Below are positions 54,135 to 63,594 of a stretch of DNA of 64,000 nt, one piece after another; position 1 is the stretch's first letter, and every line of letters begins with the position of its first letter. The stretch comes from Stenotrophomonas maltophilia. GTDB lineage: Bacteria; Pseudomonadota; Gammaproteobacteria; Xanthomonadales; Xanthomonadaceae. The stretch lies in contig NZ_LYVJ01000001.1 in assembly GCF_001676385.1 (NCBI RefSeq), positions 372,001 to 436,000 of the forward strand, in the 5' to 3' direction. The notes below the pieces were generated by a model that saw nothing but the letters and a program-made list of their open reading frames with translations, made no database searches and was not told the origin of the DNA. The position numbers and the translations under genes were made by a program.

Positions 54135-54911
54135 GTGTCCCTGCGCCCGTTCCTGCTGCCATCCCTGCTGCTGTTGTCGGCTTGCGCCAGTGTGCCTGCG
54201 CCGCTGCCCCGTTCCGACGCGCTGTGGCGGTTGATCGAGCGTGATTGCCGCAGTGCCGAGGGCCCGCGCGGCGCCTGCCTGCAGGTGGAGGCGGCGGCCG
54301 ACCGTCGCGATGTCCTGGTCAAGGATGCGCATGGCGATTACCAGTTCCTGCTGATGCCACTGGACAAGGTCAGCGGCATCGAGAGCCGCGGCCTGTACCT
54401 GCGGGGTGCACCGAACTACTTTGCGGCCGCCTGGCGGGCCCGCAGCCATACCGAACAGGCGCTGGGCCAACCGCTGCCACGCAACGTCGCCAGCCTGGCA
54501 CTGAATTCGCCCCATGGCCGCTCGCAGCATCAGTTGCATATCCACGTCGATTGCCTGCGTGCCGACGTGTTGCAGGCACTGGATGCCCATGCCGGCGCGC
54601 TGGGTACCCGATGGGCACCGCTGCCGGTGCCGTTGCGCGGCCATCAGTACCAGGCCCGCTTGCTGCGGGGTGCGGAGCTGACCGCGAATCCGCTCAATAT
54701 GCTTGCCTACGACCTCAGCGGCGTCGATGACGTGGGGCAGTGGAGCCTGCTGGTGGCGGGCCGCGAGCAGGTGCCGGGTGGCCCGGGCTTCCTCCTGCTG
54801 GCGACCCGCGTGGATGCTGCCAGCGGCAACGACGCCAGTGCCGAGGAACTGCAGGACCATGCCTGTTCGGTGTTGACCGGCAGCGATCACGCGCTGGAAC
54901 GGGTGCGCTAG
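54135..54911 (+). CDS. cdh: CDP-diacylglycerol diphosphatase
   Basis: Cdh splits CDP-diacylglycerol into CMP and phosphatidate. The protein has 258 residues. It starts SLRPFLLPSLLLLSAC with a lipobox, so it is probably anchored to a membrane. The family motif is the HIT-like SQHQLHIHVDC at about residues 135-145. LVKDAHGDYQFLLMPLDKVSGIES and the C-terminal GFLLLATR also match. The GTG start is supported by the signal peptide directly after it. The substrate is the same as that of PssA earlier in the window. Confidence 0.88.
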   Translation: MSLRPFLLPSLLLLSACASVPAPLPRSDALWRLIERDCRSAEGPRGACLQVEAAADRRDVLVKDAHGDYQFLLMPLDKVSGIESRGLYLRGAPNYFAAAWRARSHTEQALGQPLPRNVASLALNSPHGRSQHQLHIHVDCLRADVLQALDAHAGALGTRWAPLPVPLRGHQYQARLLRGAELTANPLNMLAYDLSGVDDVGQWSLLVAGREQVPGGPGFLLLATRVDAASGNDASAEELQDHACSVLTGSDHALERVR

Positions 54912-55519
54912 CCGGCTGGCACCTGGTGCATGCGCCAGGTGGGTGCGGTCAGGGCCAGCAGCTGGCGGTCGTGCCAGCCGGTGCAGTCCAGGTGGTGGTC
55001 GCGCAATACTCCTTCGGCCCTGAATCCGCTGGTGCGCAGGGCGGACGCGAAAGGGCTGGTGCAATCCGGCGGCAACAGGGTGAACAAGCGGTGCAGGCCG
55101 ACGTCCTCGAACAGGAACGGGCAGAGTACCTGCAACGTGGCGGCGGTGTGCGCATGCCAGTGCTGCGACGAGAACAGCTCGGCGCACCGCGAGTGCAGCG
55201 AATGCAGTCGGATGTGCAGCTGGTCCAGTACCATGCCCTGCGCATCATCGAACACACCCAGCAGCAGTTGGTCGTTGTCCTGCTCCAGTCGTGAGCGATG
55301 CATGCAGGCCAGGAAGCGGGCTTCCTCATCGATGCCTGCGACGTTTCGTCGACCGCGCTGGCGGCGATCGTCGAACTGGCGCCAGCGCGGCAGGTCGGCG
55401 CGCTGGAACGGGCGCAGCGTGATCGGCGCAGCCTGCAGCTGCAGTAGATGGCGGCGCAGTACCGGGCGCAGTGGGGGAAGGGGGCAAGGGGAGGCAACGG
55501 TCATCATTCCTGCCACCAT
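54908..55519 (-). CDS. GNAT-family acetyltransferase, RimJ/RimL-like
   Basis: About 203 residues. ITLRPFQRADLPRWRQFDDRR is the RimJ/RimL-type start of the fold, and HTAATLQVLCPFLFEDVGLHRLFTLL the acetyl-CoA/alpha-3 region, although the usual QGxG loop is replaced. The end reads GFRAEGVLRDHHLDC, typical of the family. The start is uncertain among ATG 55519, 55507 and 55504. The stop overlaps the end of cdh on the opposite strand by 4 bases. Confidence 0.75.
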   Translation of the reverse strand: MVAGMMTVASPCPLPPLRPVLRRHLLQLQAAPITLRPFQRADLPRWRQFDDRRQRGRRNVAGIDEEARFLACMHRSRLEQDNDQLLLGVFDDAQGMVLDQLHIRLHSLHSRCAELFSSQHWHAHTAATLQVLCPFLFEDVGLHRLFTLLPPDCTSPFASALRTSGFRAEGVLRDHHLDCTGWHDRQLLALTAPTWRMHQVPAG

Positions 55520-55781
55520 GGGGGTAGCGGGGCGGCCTTGCCATTCAAATGATTGCAAAAAGCAGCGGACCGCCGCGGCAGGTCTGATTCGGTTCAGGCA
55601 TAAGCCCATCAGGGCTGGTCATTTCTGTTGAAACCACCCATTCAGGACACTTTCGTTACGGGATCGTTATACGCCATACAGGCCGCTCGCCCCGTACCAC
55701 CCGCCACTCCCCCAGGAAGCCCATGTCCGCCTCCCACAAGGCGCTGCGCCCGCGTCCGCTGGCGCTCCGCTGTCGTCCCTG

Positions 55782-58448
55782 ATGCTGGCCTCGCTGCCGG
55801 CCTTCGCGCAGGAAAGCGCGCCCACCACGCTGCAGGAAGTGAAGGTCACCGGCTCGCGCATTCCGCGCGCCAGCGTTGAAGGGCCATCGCCGGTGACGGT
55901 GATCAGCCGCGAACAGATCGATGCGCAGGGTTACCGCAATGCCTTCGATGCCCTGAGCGCGCTGACCGAGAACGCCGGCAACGTGCAGGGCGAGGACTTC
56001 GGCAACACCTTCACCCCGGCCGCCAACACCATCAACCTGCGCGGCCTGGGCCCGAACCGCACGCTGGTGCTGGTCAACGGCCGCCGCCAGTCCGACTACC
56101 CGCTGGCTTACGAAGGCTCGGTGAACGTGGTCAACCTGGCCAATATTCCGAGCGCGCTGATCGAGCGCATCGAGGTGCTGGCGGCCGGTGCGTCGGCGGT
56201 GTACGGTTCGGACGCCATTGCCGGCGTGGTCAACATCATCCTCAAGGACCGCTTTGAAGGTGTGGACGTGAACGTGCGCGCCGGCGGCACCCAGCGGGGC
56301 GGCGGTGACAACCAGCGCGTGCAGGTGGTGGGGGGCAGTTCCGGTGAGCGATGGGATGCGCTGTTCGGCTTCGAATTCGACGTGCGCAAAGCGATCCACG
56401 CCCGCCAGCGCGACTTCATGGATTCACTGGACGATGATCCGGCCGGCAAGGCGCCACAGGCGACCGCGATCGCCTACCGTCGCAATGCCGCCACCGGCCG
56501 CAACATCGATCCGGGCGTCAACGGCTGTGACGCAGCGTCGGGCATCTATGGCGGCAGCGTGTTCCGCGCCAACAACCCGCGCCAGGGCTGGTACTGCGGC
56601 AGCAACGAGGCCGCAGCCAGCTACTGGACCGTGCAGACCCAGAAGCGCAACCTCAATGGCTATGGCCTGCTGACCTTCCACGTCAACGAGTCCACCGACC
56701 TGTTCGCCGACCTGGCCGTGGGCAGCGCACGCATCTACAACAACACCCGCGCCCCGAGCTGGACGTCGTCGCGCAACTATTTCTACAACCAGGCCACCGG
56801 AAACCTCGAAAGCTGGTACCGCCGCTTCGCGCCGGAAGAAATCGGTGGCCTGCCGCGCAATGCCAACCGCTTCCTGGAGAATTCGTGGTCGTTCAACGTG
56901 GGCGCACGCGGGCAGCTCGGCGACAGTGGCTGGGACTATGAAGCCGTCTACAGCCGTTCGCGCTATGAGAACCGCACGCGCCGCCCGGTGCTGCTGGCCG
57001 GCATCAATGAATACCTGCTGGGCCCGCAGCTGGGCGTCCGCAATGGCGTGGCGGTACATGCGCCTGACCCGTCGCGCCTGTTCCAGCCGCTGACGCCGGA
57101 GGAGTACGGCCGCCTGTCCGGCTACCAGGAAAGCCGCAACGCGGCGTGGCTGCAGACGTTCAGCGCCAGCGTCAACGGTCGCCTGTTCGCGCTTCCAGGC
57201 GGTGATGCGGCGCTGGCGGCGGTGATCGAGGCCGGCAGCCAGGGCTACCGCAACCGCCCGGATCCGCGACTGGGTACTGGCGAGTTCTGGAATACCAGCG
57301 CCGGTATCGGTGCCGGCGGCGATCGTGACCGCTATGCGGCCGGCGTGGAGCTGCAGCTGCCGGTGCTGCAATCGCTGACCGCCACGCTGGCCGGCCGCTA
57401 CGACCAGTACCGTGCCGGCGGCGAGCATATCGGCAAGGCGACCTGGAGCGTTGGCGTCGAGTTCCGACCGATCGAGAGCCTGTTGATCCGTGGCTCTGCC
57501 GCAACCAGCTTCCGTGCGCCGGACATGAACTACGTGTTCGCCACCGAGACCCGCGGCTACAACCCAGGCATGACCGACTACTGGCGCTGCCGTACTGCAG
57601 GCCAGTCGTATGACAACTGCGACTACAACGGCCTGTCGATCGACTACAGCAACCGCGCCAACGCGCAGTTGCAGCCGGAAACCGCAAAGTCGTATGGCTT
57701 CGGCGTGGTCTGGTCGCCGCTGGCCGGGCTGGACTTCAGTGCCGACTACTACGACATCCGCATCGACAACGAGGTGACCAGCCTCGACACCAGCCGCATC
57801 CTGCGCGACGAGGCCGATTGCCGCCTGGGCCGCACGCTGGGCGGCGAAGCGCGCGATATCGGTTCGCCGCTGTGCCAGGACGCGCTGTCGCGGGTGATCC
57901 GCAACCCGTCCAATGCCACCGTGCAGCCGGACCAGGTGACCCGCGTGCTGATCAATCCGATCAACGCGGCCTCCGAGTCGGTGCGTGGCCTGGACCTGAA
58001 GGGCAACTGGCGCTTCGATGCGGGCCGCTACGGCCGCTTCAGCACGCGCCTGGCCTACACCGTGGTGCTGGAGCATACCTACAAGCAGTTCTCCGATGAT
58101 CCGGAGCGGGATATCCGCAACTCGCTGGACGACTACCAGTGGCGCAGCAAGGCCAACGGCAGCGTCACCTGGAACCAGGGCGACTGGACCACCACGCTGT
58201 ATGGCAACCGCTTCGGTTCGTTACCCAAGACCGACGGCAGTGGTCGCATCGCACCCTACATGACCTACAACGCCAGCGTGTTCCGCCAGTTCGGCGAGAA
58301 CCTGTCGGTGGGCGTGATCGTCAACAACCTGCGTGACAGCCGCCCGCCGGCGGACAGGAACGGTGGCGGCTGGCCGTTCTACCCGGTCGGCAACTACGAC
58401 CCGTATGGCCGCCAGTACTGGGTGCAGCTGGATTACCGGTTCCGCTGA
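55782..58448 (+). CDS. TonB-dependent outer-membrane receptor; true start probably at 55723 with a one-base frameshift in the signal peptide
   Basis: 888 residues are open from ATG 55782. A plug domain (TTLQEVKVTGSRIPRASVEGPSPV, TINLRGLGPNRTLVLVNGRR, ASAVYGSDAIAGVVNI) is followed by a 22-strand barrel ending YWVQLDYRFR. The GSRI...NLRGLG plug and large loops resemble receptors for plant carbohydrates or peptides in xanthomonads; the ligand is unknown. The in-frame start would leave a truncated signal (MLASLPAFAQ). An ATG at 55723 with AGGA 5 bases upstream reads MSASHKALRPRPLAL, then hits a stop at 55780. One extra base near 55770 would join it to LSSLMLASLPAFAQ, giving a normal signal peptide. 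It is therefore either a sequencing error or a silenced receptor. Confidence 0.85.
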   Translation: MLASLPAFAQESAPTTLQEVKVTGSRIPRASVEGPSPVTVISREQIDAQGYRNAFDALSALTENAGNVQGEDFGNTFTPAANTINLRGLGPNRTLVLVNGRRQSDYPLAYEGSVNVVNLANIPSALIERIEVLAAGASAVYGSDAIAGVVNIILKDRFEGVDVNVRAGGTQRGGGDNQRVQVVGGSSGERWDALFGFEFDVRKAIHARQRDFMDSLDDDPAGKAPQATAIAYRRNAATGRNIDPGVNGCDAASGIYGGSVFRANNPRQGWYCGSNEAAASYWTVQTQKRNLNGYGLLTFHVNESTDLFADLAVGSARIYNNTRAPSWTSSRNYFYNQATGNLESWYRRFAPEEIGGLPRNANRFLENSWSFNVGARGQLGDSGWDYEAVYSRSRYENRTRRPVLLAGINEYLLGPQLGVRNGVAVHAPDPSRLFQPLTPEEYGRLSGYQESRNAAWLQTFSASVNGRLFALPGGDAALAAVIEAGSQGYRNRPDPRLGTGEFWNTSAGIGAGGDRDRYAAGVELQLPVLQSLTATLAGRYDQYRAGGEHIGKATWSVGVEFRPIESLLIRGSAATSFRAPDMNYVFATETRGYNPGMTDYWRCRTAGQSYDNCDYNGLSIDYSNRANAQLQPETAKSYGFGVVWSPLAGLDFSADYYDIRIDNEVTSLDTSRILRDEADCRLGRTLGGEARDIGSPLCQDALSRVIRNPSNATVQPDQVTRVLINPINAASESVRGLDLKGNWRFDAGRYGRFSTRLAYTVVLEHTYKQFSDDPERDIRNSLDDYQWRSKANGSVTWNQGDWTTTLYGNRFGSLPKTDGSGRIAPYMTYNASVFRQFGENLSVGVIVNNLRDSRPPADRNGGGWPFYPVGNYDPYGRQYWVQLDYRFR

Positions 58449-58461
58449 CCCGGCTGGCAAA

Positions 58462-58490
58462 CAGAAGGCCCGGCAATGCCGGGCCTTCTG
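58462..58490. terminator. Bidirectional hairpin terminator
   Basis: CAGAAGGCCCGGC, loop AAT, GCCGGGCCTTCTG is a perfect 13-bp stem between the convergent receptor and UbiC-like genes. Confidence 0.8.
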
Positions 58491-58528
58491 CCGTGTCGAT
58501 ATCCGCTGCGATGGTGCGCGCCGGCCGC

Positions 58529-59170
58529 CTAGGGCAGCGACTGCTGCAGGTACGACTCGATGACATAGCTGAAAGGCTGCTGCTGGCGGTCGCGCAGCAG
58601 GGCGCGCACTTCCAGGATCACGCCATGGTCGCCCTCACCGCGCGGCGGCCAGAAGGCCTGGTCGGCCAGGGTCTGGCGCTGGAAGCCGAGCGGGCCGACC
58701 ACGCGGCCGAACGGCTCGTCGGTGCTGTCCAGCACCTGGTTCATGGCCGGGCTGAGGTGGCCGGGCAGGTACCAGTTGTCGGCCTCGGACAACACACGCC
58801 TGCCACAGACCAGTTGCACGCGGCGATAGCGCAGGTCGCTGCTGGTGGTTGCGCCAAGGGCCTGCAACACGTCGGCCGGTGCCGACTTGTCCTGGCCGTG
58901 CACGCGTACCGCCCGCACCCGCGCCTGCTCGGCCAGGCCATGCTCGGCACACCAGTGTTCCAGGGTGGCGGTGGCGCTTTGCCCGGCCAGCACGCGCTGG
59001 TGCAGGCGTTCCACCAGCACCCCCGGGGCGACCCGCTGCTGCCCCGGCGGTGATTGCAGCGGCGCGCTGGCCGCTGCATCGGAGGCGGAGAGGCTGGCGA
59101 TCGGGGCGGCGGCCAACAACGACGCGGCCTGCCAGCGGCGGAGACGATCGTGGCGGTCGGACGGGCCCAT
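58529..59170 (-). CDS. Exported protein with a chorismate-lyase (UbiC/UTRA) fold
   Basis: The protein has 213 residues. The start, DRLRRWQAASLLAAAPIASLSA, has two arginines before a hydrophobic stretch, so it could be a Tat or Sec signal. The core (LRYRRVQLVCGRRVLSEADNWY, PFGRVVGPLGFQRQTL, FSYVIESYL) matches the UbiC/UTRA fold, with the DNWYLP and PFGRVV segments well kept. UbiC makes 4-hydroxybenzoate from chorismate in the cytoplasm, so an exported relative is unexpected. Its activity is unknown. Confidence 0.7.
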   Translation of the reverse strand: MGPSDRHDRLRRWQAASLLAAAPIASLSASDAAASAPLQSPPGQQRVAPGVLVERLHQRVLAGQSATATLEHWCAEHGLAEQARVRAVRVHGQDKSAPADVLQALGATTSSDLRYRRVQLVCGRRVLSEADNWYLPGHLSPAMNQVLDSTDEPFGRVVGPLGFQRQTLADQAFWPPRGEGDHGVILEVRALLRDRQQQPFSYVIESYLQQSLP

Positions 59171-59301
59171 GCGGCATCACAGCGGAGACAGGCGCCTATG
59201 GTACCCGTTCAGCGGTGCGGACGGTGTCGTTGCGCCGGGCGTGGAGCGCGCGGGGTACGGAATCGATGCAGGCAGGGCATGGATCGGCTGCGCGTGATCG
59301 G

Positions 59302-60183
59302 TCAATCCGCTTCGCGCTGTACCTGCCGCCACAGTTCGCTGGCCAGCGCGCGCACCGCATCGTCCGCGTCGGCCCGATGCAGCAGGCCGATCTCGTAGTT
59401 GTCGATCACCGGCAGGTCGCGTTCGCCATCGATGACGCGGTGTCCGCGGGTAACCGCGCGGCGCGGCAGCAGGCTGATGCCGATGCCGTCGGCCACTGCG
59501 CCCTGGATGCCACTCAACGATGAACTGGTGAATGCGATGCGCCAGCGCAGGCCCAGCGCTTCTACTGCGTGGATCATCTCGTCCCGGTACAACCCGCGTG
59601 GCGGGAAGGTGACCAGCGGCAGCGGATCCTGTTGCAGGCAACGGCTGCGCAGGCTGTCGATCCAGTGCATCGGCTCGCGCCGGCAACGTACCGCCTGGCG
59701 GCTGTTGCGCCGCTGCTTGACCAGCACCAGGTCCAGTTCACCGTGGTCGAAGCCGCTTGCCAGGTCGCGGCTGAGCCCGCTGCTGATCTCTAGCTTCACC
59801 TGTGGATGGCGGCGGCTGAAGGCTGCCAGCATGCGGGTGGTCTGCGCGTTGACGAAGTCCTCGGGTACGCCGATGCGGACGGCGGTCTCCACCGTGGCGC
59901 CCGCCAGAGCCTGCGCCACTTCCTCGTTGAGGTCGAGCATCCGCCGTGCGTAACCGAGCAGGGTGTGGCCGGCGTCGGTAGGGTGCACGTCGCGGTGGCC
60001 GCGCTCGAGCAGGCGATGCCCGGCCAGTTCCTCCAGTCGGCGGACCTTCTGGCTGACCGTGGACTGCGTCGAATGCAGGCGCGTGGCGGCGGTGGTGAAG
60101 CTGCCGCAGTCGGCCACCATCACCAGGGCCCGCAGCAGGTCCAGTTCGAACAGGGTTCTATTCGATTTGGCACTTTCTGGCAT
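59302..60183 (-). CDS. LysR-family transcriptional regulator
   Basis: The protein has 293 residues. The helix-turn-helix is at about 14-73 (LLRALVMVADCGSFTTAATRLHSTQSTVSQKVRRLE), followed by a two-lobe effector domain (IGVPEDFVNAQTTRMLAAFSRRHP...). It is divergent from the ankyrin-amidohydrolase pair, with 121 bases between, so it may control that operon. The effector is unknown. Confidence 0.9.
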   Translation of the reverse strand: MPESAKSNRTLFELDLLRALVMVADCGSFTTAATRLHSTQSTVSQKVRRLEELAGHRLLERGHRDVHPTDAGHTLLGYARRMLDLNEEVAQALAGATVETAVRIGVPEDFVNAQTTRMLAAFSRRHPQVKLEISSGLSRDLASGFDHGELDLVLVKQRRNSRQAVRCRREPMHWIDSLRSRCLQQDPLPLVTFPPRGLYRDEMIHAVEALGLRWRIAFTSSSLSGIQGAVADGIGISLLPRRAVTRGHRVIDGERDLPVIDNYEIGLLHRADADDAVRALASELWRQVQREAD

Positions 60184-60304
60184 TCAAACATTTCACTTCT
60201 GGATACTCCGGGCGACTTCTACCATGCAGGGCAGGGGCCGGCAATGTCCGGCTGTTGCAACCGTCCCATGTCGTTCCATGCGGTGGACAGGAGGAAACAC
60301 CATC

Positions 60305-61006
60305 ATGCGCGTCCATCGTTCCCCCGGCGGACCTGCGCCGTTCGCGCGCGCACTGCTGCTGTGCCTGCTGGCGATGGTCACTCCTGCCTGCGCCGGCACG
60401 GCCAGGGCTGAGGCCGATGCCCGCCTGCGCGACGCTGCCAGCCGCGGCAGCGCCGGTGGCGTGCGCCAAGCCATTGAAGAGGGTGCCAACCTGGAGTCAC
60501 GCGATGGCCAGGGCCGTACGGCGCTGCTGCTGGCCACCCATGGCAACCATGTGGACGCCGCACGTGTGCTGATCGAAGCTGGGGCCGACGTCAACGCCAG
60601 GGACGCCTTGCAGGACAGCGCCTACCTGTATGCCGGCGCCCGTGGGCTGGACGATATCCTGGCCTTGACCCTGGCCCACGGTGCTGACCTGCGCAGTACC
60701 AACCGCTACGGCGGCACCGCACTGATTCCGGCCGCCGAGCGCGGCCACGTCGCCACGGTGCGCACGCTGCTGCGCGCCGGCGTGGCGGTGGACCATGTCA
60801 ACCGCCTGCACTGGACCGCGCTGCTGGAAGCGATCCTGCTCGGTGATGGTGGCACGCGCCACGTGCAGGTCGTGCAGCTGCTGCTGGAGGCCGGTGCCGA
60901 TCCCGAGCTGGCCGACGGCGATGGCGTGACGCCGCTGGCCCACGCGCGCCAGCGCGGCTATGCCGATATTGAAACCCTGTTGCGCCAGTACGGCGCGACG
61001 CGCTGA
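60305..61006 (+). CDS. Exported ankyrin-repeat protein
   Basis: The protein has 233 residues. A signal peptide (ARALLLCLLAMVTPACAGTARA) is followed by about five ankyrin repeats with the usual G-TAL-AA-GH--V---LL--GA-V pattern: GRTALLLATHGNHVDAARVLIEAGADVNA, GGTALIPAAERGHVATVRTLLRAG and others. Such proteins bind partners in the periplasm; in pseudomonads one (AnkB) supports catalase. GGAGGAAA lies 9-11 bases before ATG 60305. It lies 51 bases before the amidohydrolase gene and divergent from the LysR gene. Confidence 0.87.
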   Translation: MRVHRSPGGPAPFARALLLCLLAMVTPACAGTARAEADARLRDAASRGSAGGVRQAIEEGANLESRDGQGRTALLLATHGNHVDAARVLIEAGADVNARDALQDSAYLYAGARGLDDILALTLAHGADLRSTNRYGGTALIPAAERGHVATVRTLLRAGVAVDHVNRLHWTALLEAILLGDGGTRHVQVVQLLLEAGADPELADGDGVTPLAHARQRGYADIETLLRQYGATR

Positions 61007-61057
61007 ATTCCGACCCCTTCGACCCGCACGCTGGCCGTGCCCACCAGGATGCTGCCC

Positions 61058-62515
61058 ATGTTCCGTTCCTGTCCGTTGTCCCTTGCCGTTTTCCTTGCGG
61101 TGGCGCCGCTGTCGGCGTCTGCCGCTGAGCGCGCCGACCTGCTGATCCGCAATGCCACCGTGGTCGATGTCGAGCATGCCAGCACCCTGGCTGGGCAGAG
61201 CGTGGTGATCCTTGGCGAGGACATCGTCGCCGTAGGTCCGGATGCGCAGCTGCGCAGCCAGTGGAACGCCTCACGCCAGATCGACGCCAAGGGCAAGTAC
61301 CTGATCCCGGGCCTGTGGGACATGCATGTGCACTTCGGCGGTGGCCCGGCGCTGATCGAAGAGAACAAGGCGTTGCTGCCGCTGTACATCGCGCACGGCA
61401 TCACCACCGTGCGTGATTGTTCCGGCGACCTGCCCGGGCAGGTGCTGCAGTGGCGCGGCGAAATTGCCAAGGGCACCTTGTTCGGTCCGCGCCTGCTCAG
61501 TTCCGGCGCGAAGATCGAAGGCATCAAGCCGGTCTGGAAGGGCACCATCGAAGTGGGCAGCGAGGCCGACGCCGACAAGGCGATCGCCCGCCTGCGGCAC
61601 GACAAGGTCGACTTCGTGAAGATCACCGACAGCACGCTGACGCCGGATCTGTTCCTGTACTCGGCCGGTGCCGCGCGCAAGGCCGGCTTCAAGGCCTCGG
61701 GCCACATCCCGATGGCGCTGACGGTGGAGCAGGCGGTCGATGCCGGCCTGGCCTCGATCGAGCACTTGGACTACGCATTCAAGGCCGGCAGCAGGGACGA
61801 AGCGCAGATCGCCGCCGACTTCGGTGCCGGGCGCATCGACCGCGCCGAAGCCAACCGTCGGCTCGATGCGAGCTTCGACCGCGAGACCGCGATGCGGGCC
61901 TACCGCGATTTTGCCAGGCGCGGTGTGTTCGTGACCCCCACCCTCAACGGTGGCCGCATCCTCGATTTCCTCGACCAGGATGACCATGCCAACGACCCCT
62001 ACCTGGCCTACATCGGCCCGGGCCTGCGCGCGACCTACCAGTGGCGCGTGGACCGCGCGGCCAAGGCCACGCCGGCACAGATCGAGGCGCGCCATGCGCA
62101 GTACCACCAGGTAGCGTCGGTGCTGCCGATGCTGCAGGAAGCCGGAGTGACGATCATCGCCGGCACCGATGCAGGCTTCCTCAATTCGTTCAACTTCCCG
62201 GGCATCGCCCTGCACCAGGAATTGCAGCTGTTCGTGAAGGAAGGCCTGACCGCTCCGCAGGCGCTGTCGACGGCGACCCGTTCCGGCCCCGCCTGGTTCG
62301 GGCAGATGGACCGCTATGGCGGGGTGGCTGCCGGCAAGGCCGCCGACCTGGTGCTGCTGACGGCCAATCCACTGCAGGACATTGCTGCCACTGAAAGGAT
62401 CGACAGCGTGATCCTGCGTGGCAACGTCTATGACCGCGGAGCGCTGGACAGGATGCTGGCCGAGACCAAAGCCAAGGTTGCAGCGTGGAATGCCGAGGCT
62501 GCGAAAGCGGAATGA
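61058..62515 (+). CDS. Exported metal-dependent amidohydrolase
   Basis: About 485 residues with a signal peptide (CPLSLAVFLAVAPLSASAAE). The fold is an amidohydrolase barrel: HVHFGGG (first metal pair), FVKITDS (possible carbamylated Lys), ASGHIPMALT, ASIEHLDYAF and the catalytic GTDAGF. This pattern is close to imidazolonepropionase-like and prolidase-type amidohydrolases that cleave cyclic amides or dipeptides. The substrate is unknown. The start is set at ATG 61058 because AGGA lies 9 bases upstream and the signal follows directly. GTG 61037 and ATG 61049 are alternatives. It is probably co-transcribed with the ankyrin gene. Confidence 0.87.
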   Translation: MFRSCPLSLAVFLAVAPLSASAAERADLLIRNATVVDVEHASTLAGQSVVILGEDIVAVGPDAQLRSQWNASRQIDAKGKYLIPGLWDMHVHFGGGPALIEENKALLPLYIAHGITTVRDCSGDLPGQVLQWRGEIAKGTLFGPRLLSSGAKIEGIKPVWKGTIEVGSEADADKAIARLRHDKVDFVKITDSTLTPDLFLYSAGAARKAGFKASGHIPMALTVEQAVDAGLASIEHLDYAFKAGSRDEAQIAADFGAGRIDRAEANRRLDASFDRETAMRAYRDFARRGVFVTPTLNGGRILDFLDQDDHANDPYLAYIGPGLRATYQWRVDRAAKATPAQIEARHAQYHQVASVLPMLQEAGVTIIAGTDAGFLNSFNFPGIALHQELQLFVKEGLTAPQALSTATRSGPAWFGQMDRYGGVAAGKAADLVLLTANPLQDIAATERIDSVILRGNVYDRGALDRMLAETKAKVAAWNAEAAKAE

Positions 62516-62570
62516 TTGCCTGATGGGTCGGATCCCTGGCGCAGGGACGGGCTCTGGCCCCTTCAGGATT

Positions 62571-63500
62571 TCAACGCGGCGCCGGCCGCATGCCATGCAG
62601 CTGCGGCAGCGCCGCCTTCATTGCATCGATGAAGGCGCGCAGCCGGGGAGGTTGCTGGCGCGCAGCGGGGAATACCACGTGTACCGGCAGCGGCGGCGCC
62701 TGCCAGCCGGGCAGCAGCTGCACCAACCGTCCATCGGCAAGATCCTCCGCTACCAGCCACGCCGAAACCACGGCCGCTCCCAGTCCCGCGCGGGCCGCCT
62801 GCTGCACGACAAACAGATTGTCGCTGAGCAGGCGGGGGCTGATGGACAGCGTGTGCGCCCGGCCCTGCGCGTCATGCAGCAGCAGGCGCTCGCGATAGTA
62901 GGTGAGCAGCGAAATCCAGGGCAGCGACTGCGCCTGCTCCGGCGTGTCCACGGTGGCGGCGTCCACCAGCGAAGGTGCCGCCACCACGATGCGCGGCACT
63001 TCGGCCAGCGGCAGCGCGACCATGCGCGGTTCGTCCACCGGGCCCACCCGTACCGCGCAATCAATGCCTTCGGCGATGAAATCCGGCCGGCGGTCCTCGA
63101 GGATCCATTCCAGGCTCAATCGGGGATGCTGCTCCAGGAACGCCAGCATGGTCGGCAACAGCTGCGCCTGGCCGAAGGCATGCGGCACCATCACCCGCAG
63201 GCGGCCGCGCAGGGTTTCCGGTTCACCGTGGAGCTCGGCCTGCAGCGACTCCCATTCATCGATCACGCGCTGCGCATGGCGCTGGCATCGCACGCCATCC
63301 TCGGTCAGCTGCAGGTCATGGGTTGAACGCTGCAGGAGGCGCAGGCCGAGTTGCCGCTCCAGCGCCTGCAGGCGCCGGCTGACCGTGGGCTGGGTGGTGC
63401 CCAGCTGCGCCGCCGCAGCGGACAGGCTGCCCGCGTCGACGATGCGCAGGAATGTACGCAGCAGATCCAGGCGATCGGCGCCGGTGGCAAGCTCACTCAT
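62571..63500 (-). CDS. LysR-family transcriptional regulator
   Basis: The protein has 309 residues. The helix-turn-helix is at about 10-70 (LLRTFLRIVDAGSLSAAAAQLGTTQPTVSRRLQALE), and the effector domain follows (RGRLRVMVPHAFGQAQLLPTM). It is divergent from an MFS transporter, and a palindrome lies between them, so control of that transporter is likely. ATG 63500 (MSELATGADRL) is preferred to longer frames up to 63665, which would run over the MFS promoter. Confidence 0.9.
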   Translation of the reverse strand: MSELATGADRLDLLRTFLRIVDAGSLSAAAAQLGTTQPTVSRRLQALERQLGLRLLQRSTHDLQLTEDGVRCQRHAQRVIDEWESLQAELHGEPETLRGRLRVMVPHAFGQAQLLPTMLAFLEQHPRLSLEWILEDRRPDFIAEGIDCAVRVGPVDEPRMVALPLAEVPRIVVAAPSLVDAATVDTPEQAQSLPWISLLTYYRERLLLHDAQGRAHTLSISPRLLSDNLFVVQQAARAGLGAAVVSAWLVAEDLADGRLVQLLPGWQAPPLPVHVVFPAARQQPPRLRAFIDAMKAALPQLHGMRPAPR

Positions 63501-63504
63501 GCGT

Positions 63505-63527
63505 ATGGCGTATGAAAGGTATGCCAT
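63505..63527. promoter_or_regulatory. Palindromic LysR-type operator
   Basis: ATGGCGTA and TATGCCAT are inverted 8-base arms with one mismatch, separated by 7 bases. The site lies 5 bases upstream of the LysR start and 68 bases before the MFS gene, a usual autoregulatory position. Confidence 0.5.
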
Positions 63528-63594
63528 GGATCCTACTACAGACGAGTGGCGAATACGGGCACGATACATCCACGTCCTCCCGCCGGAATTTCCC

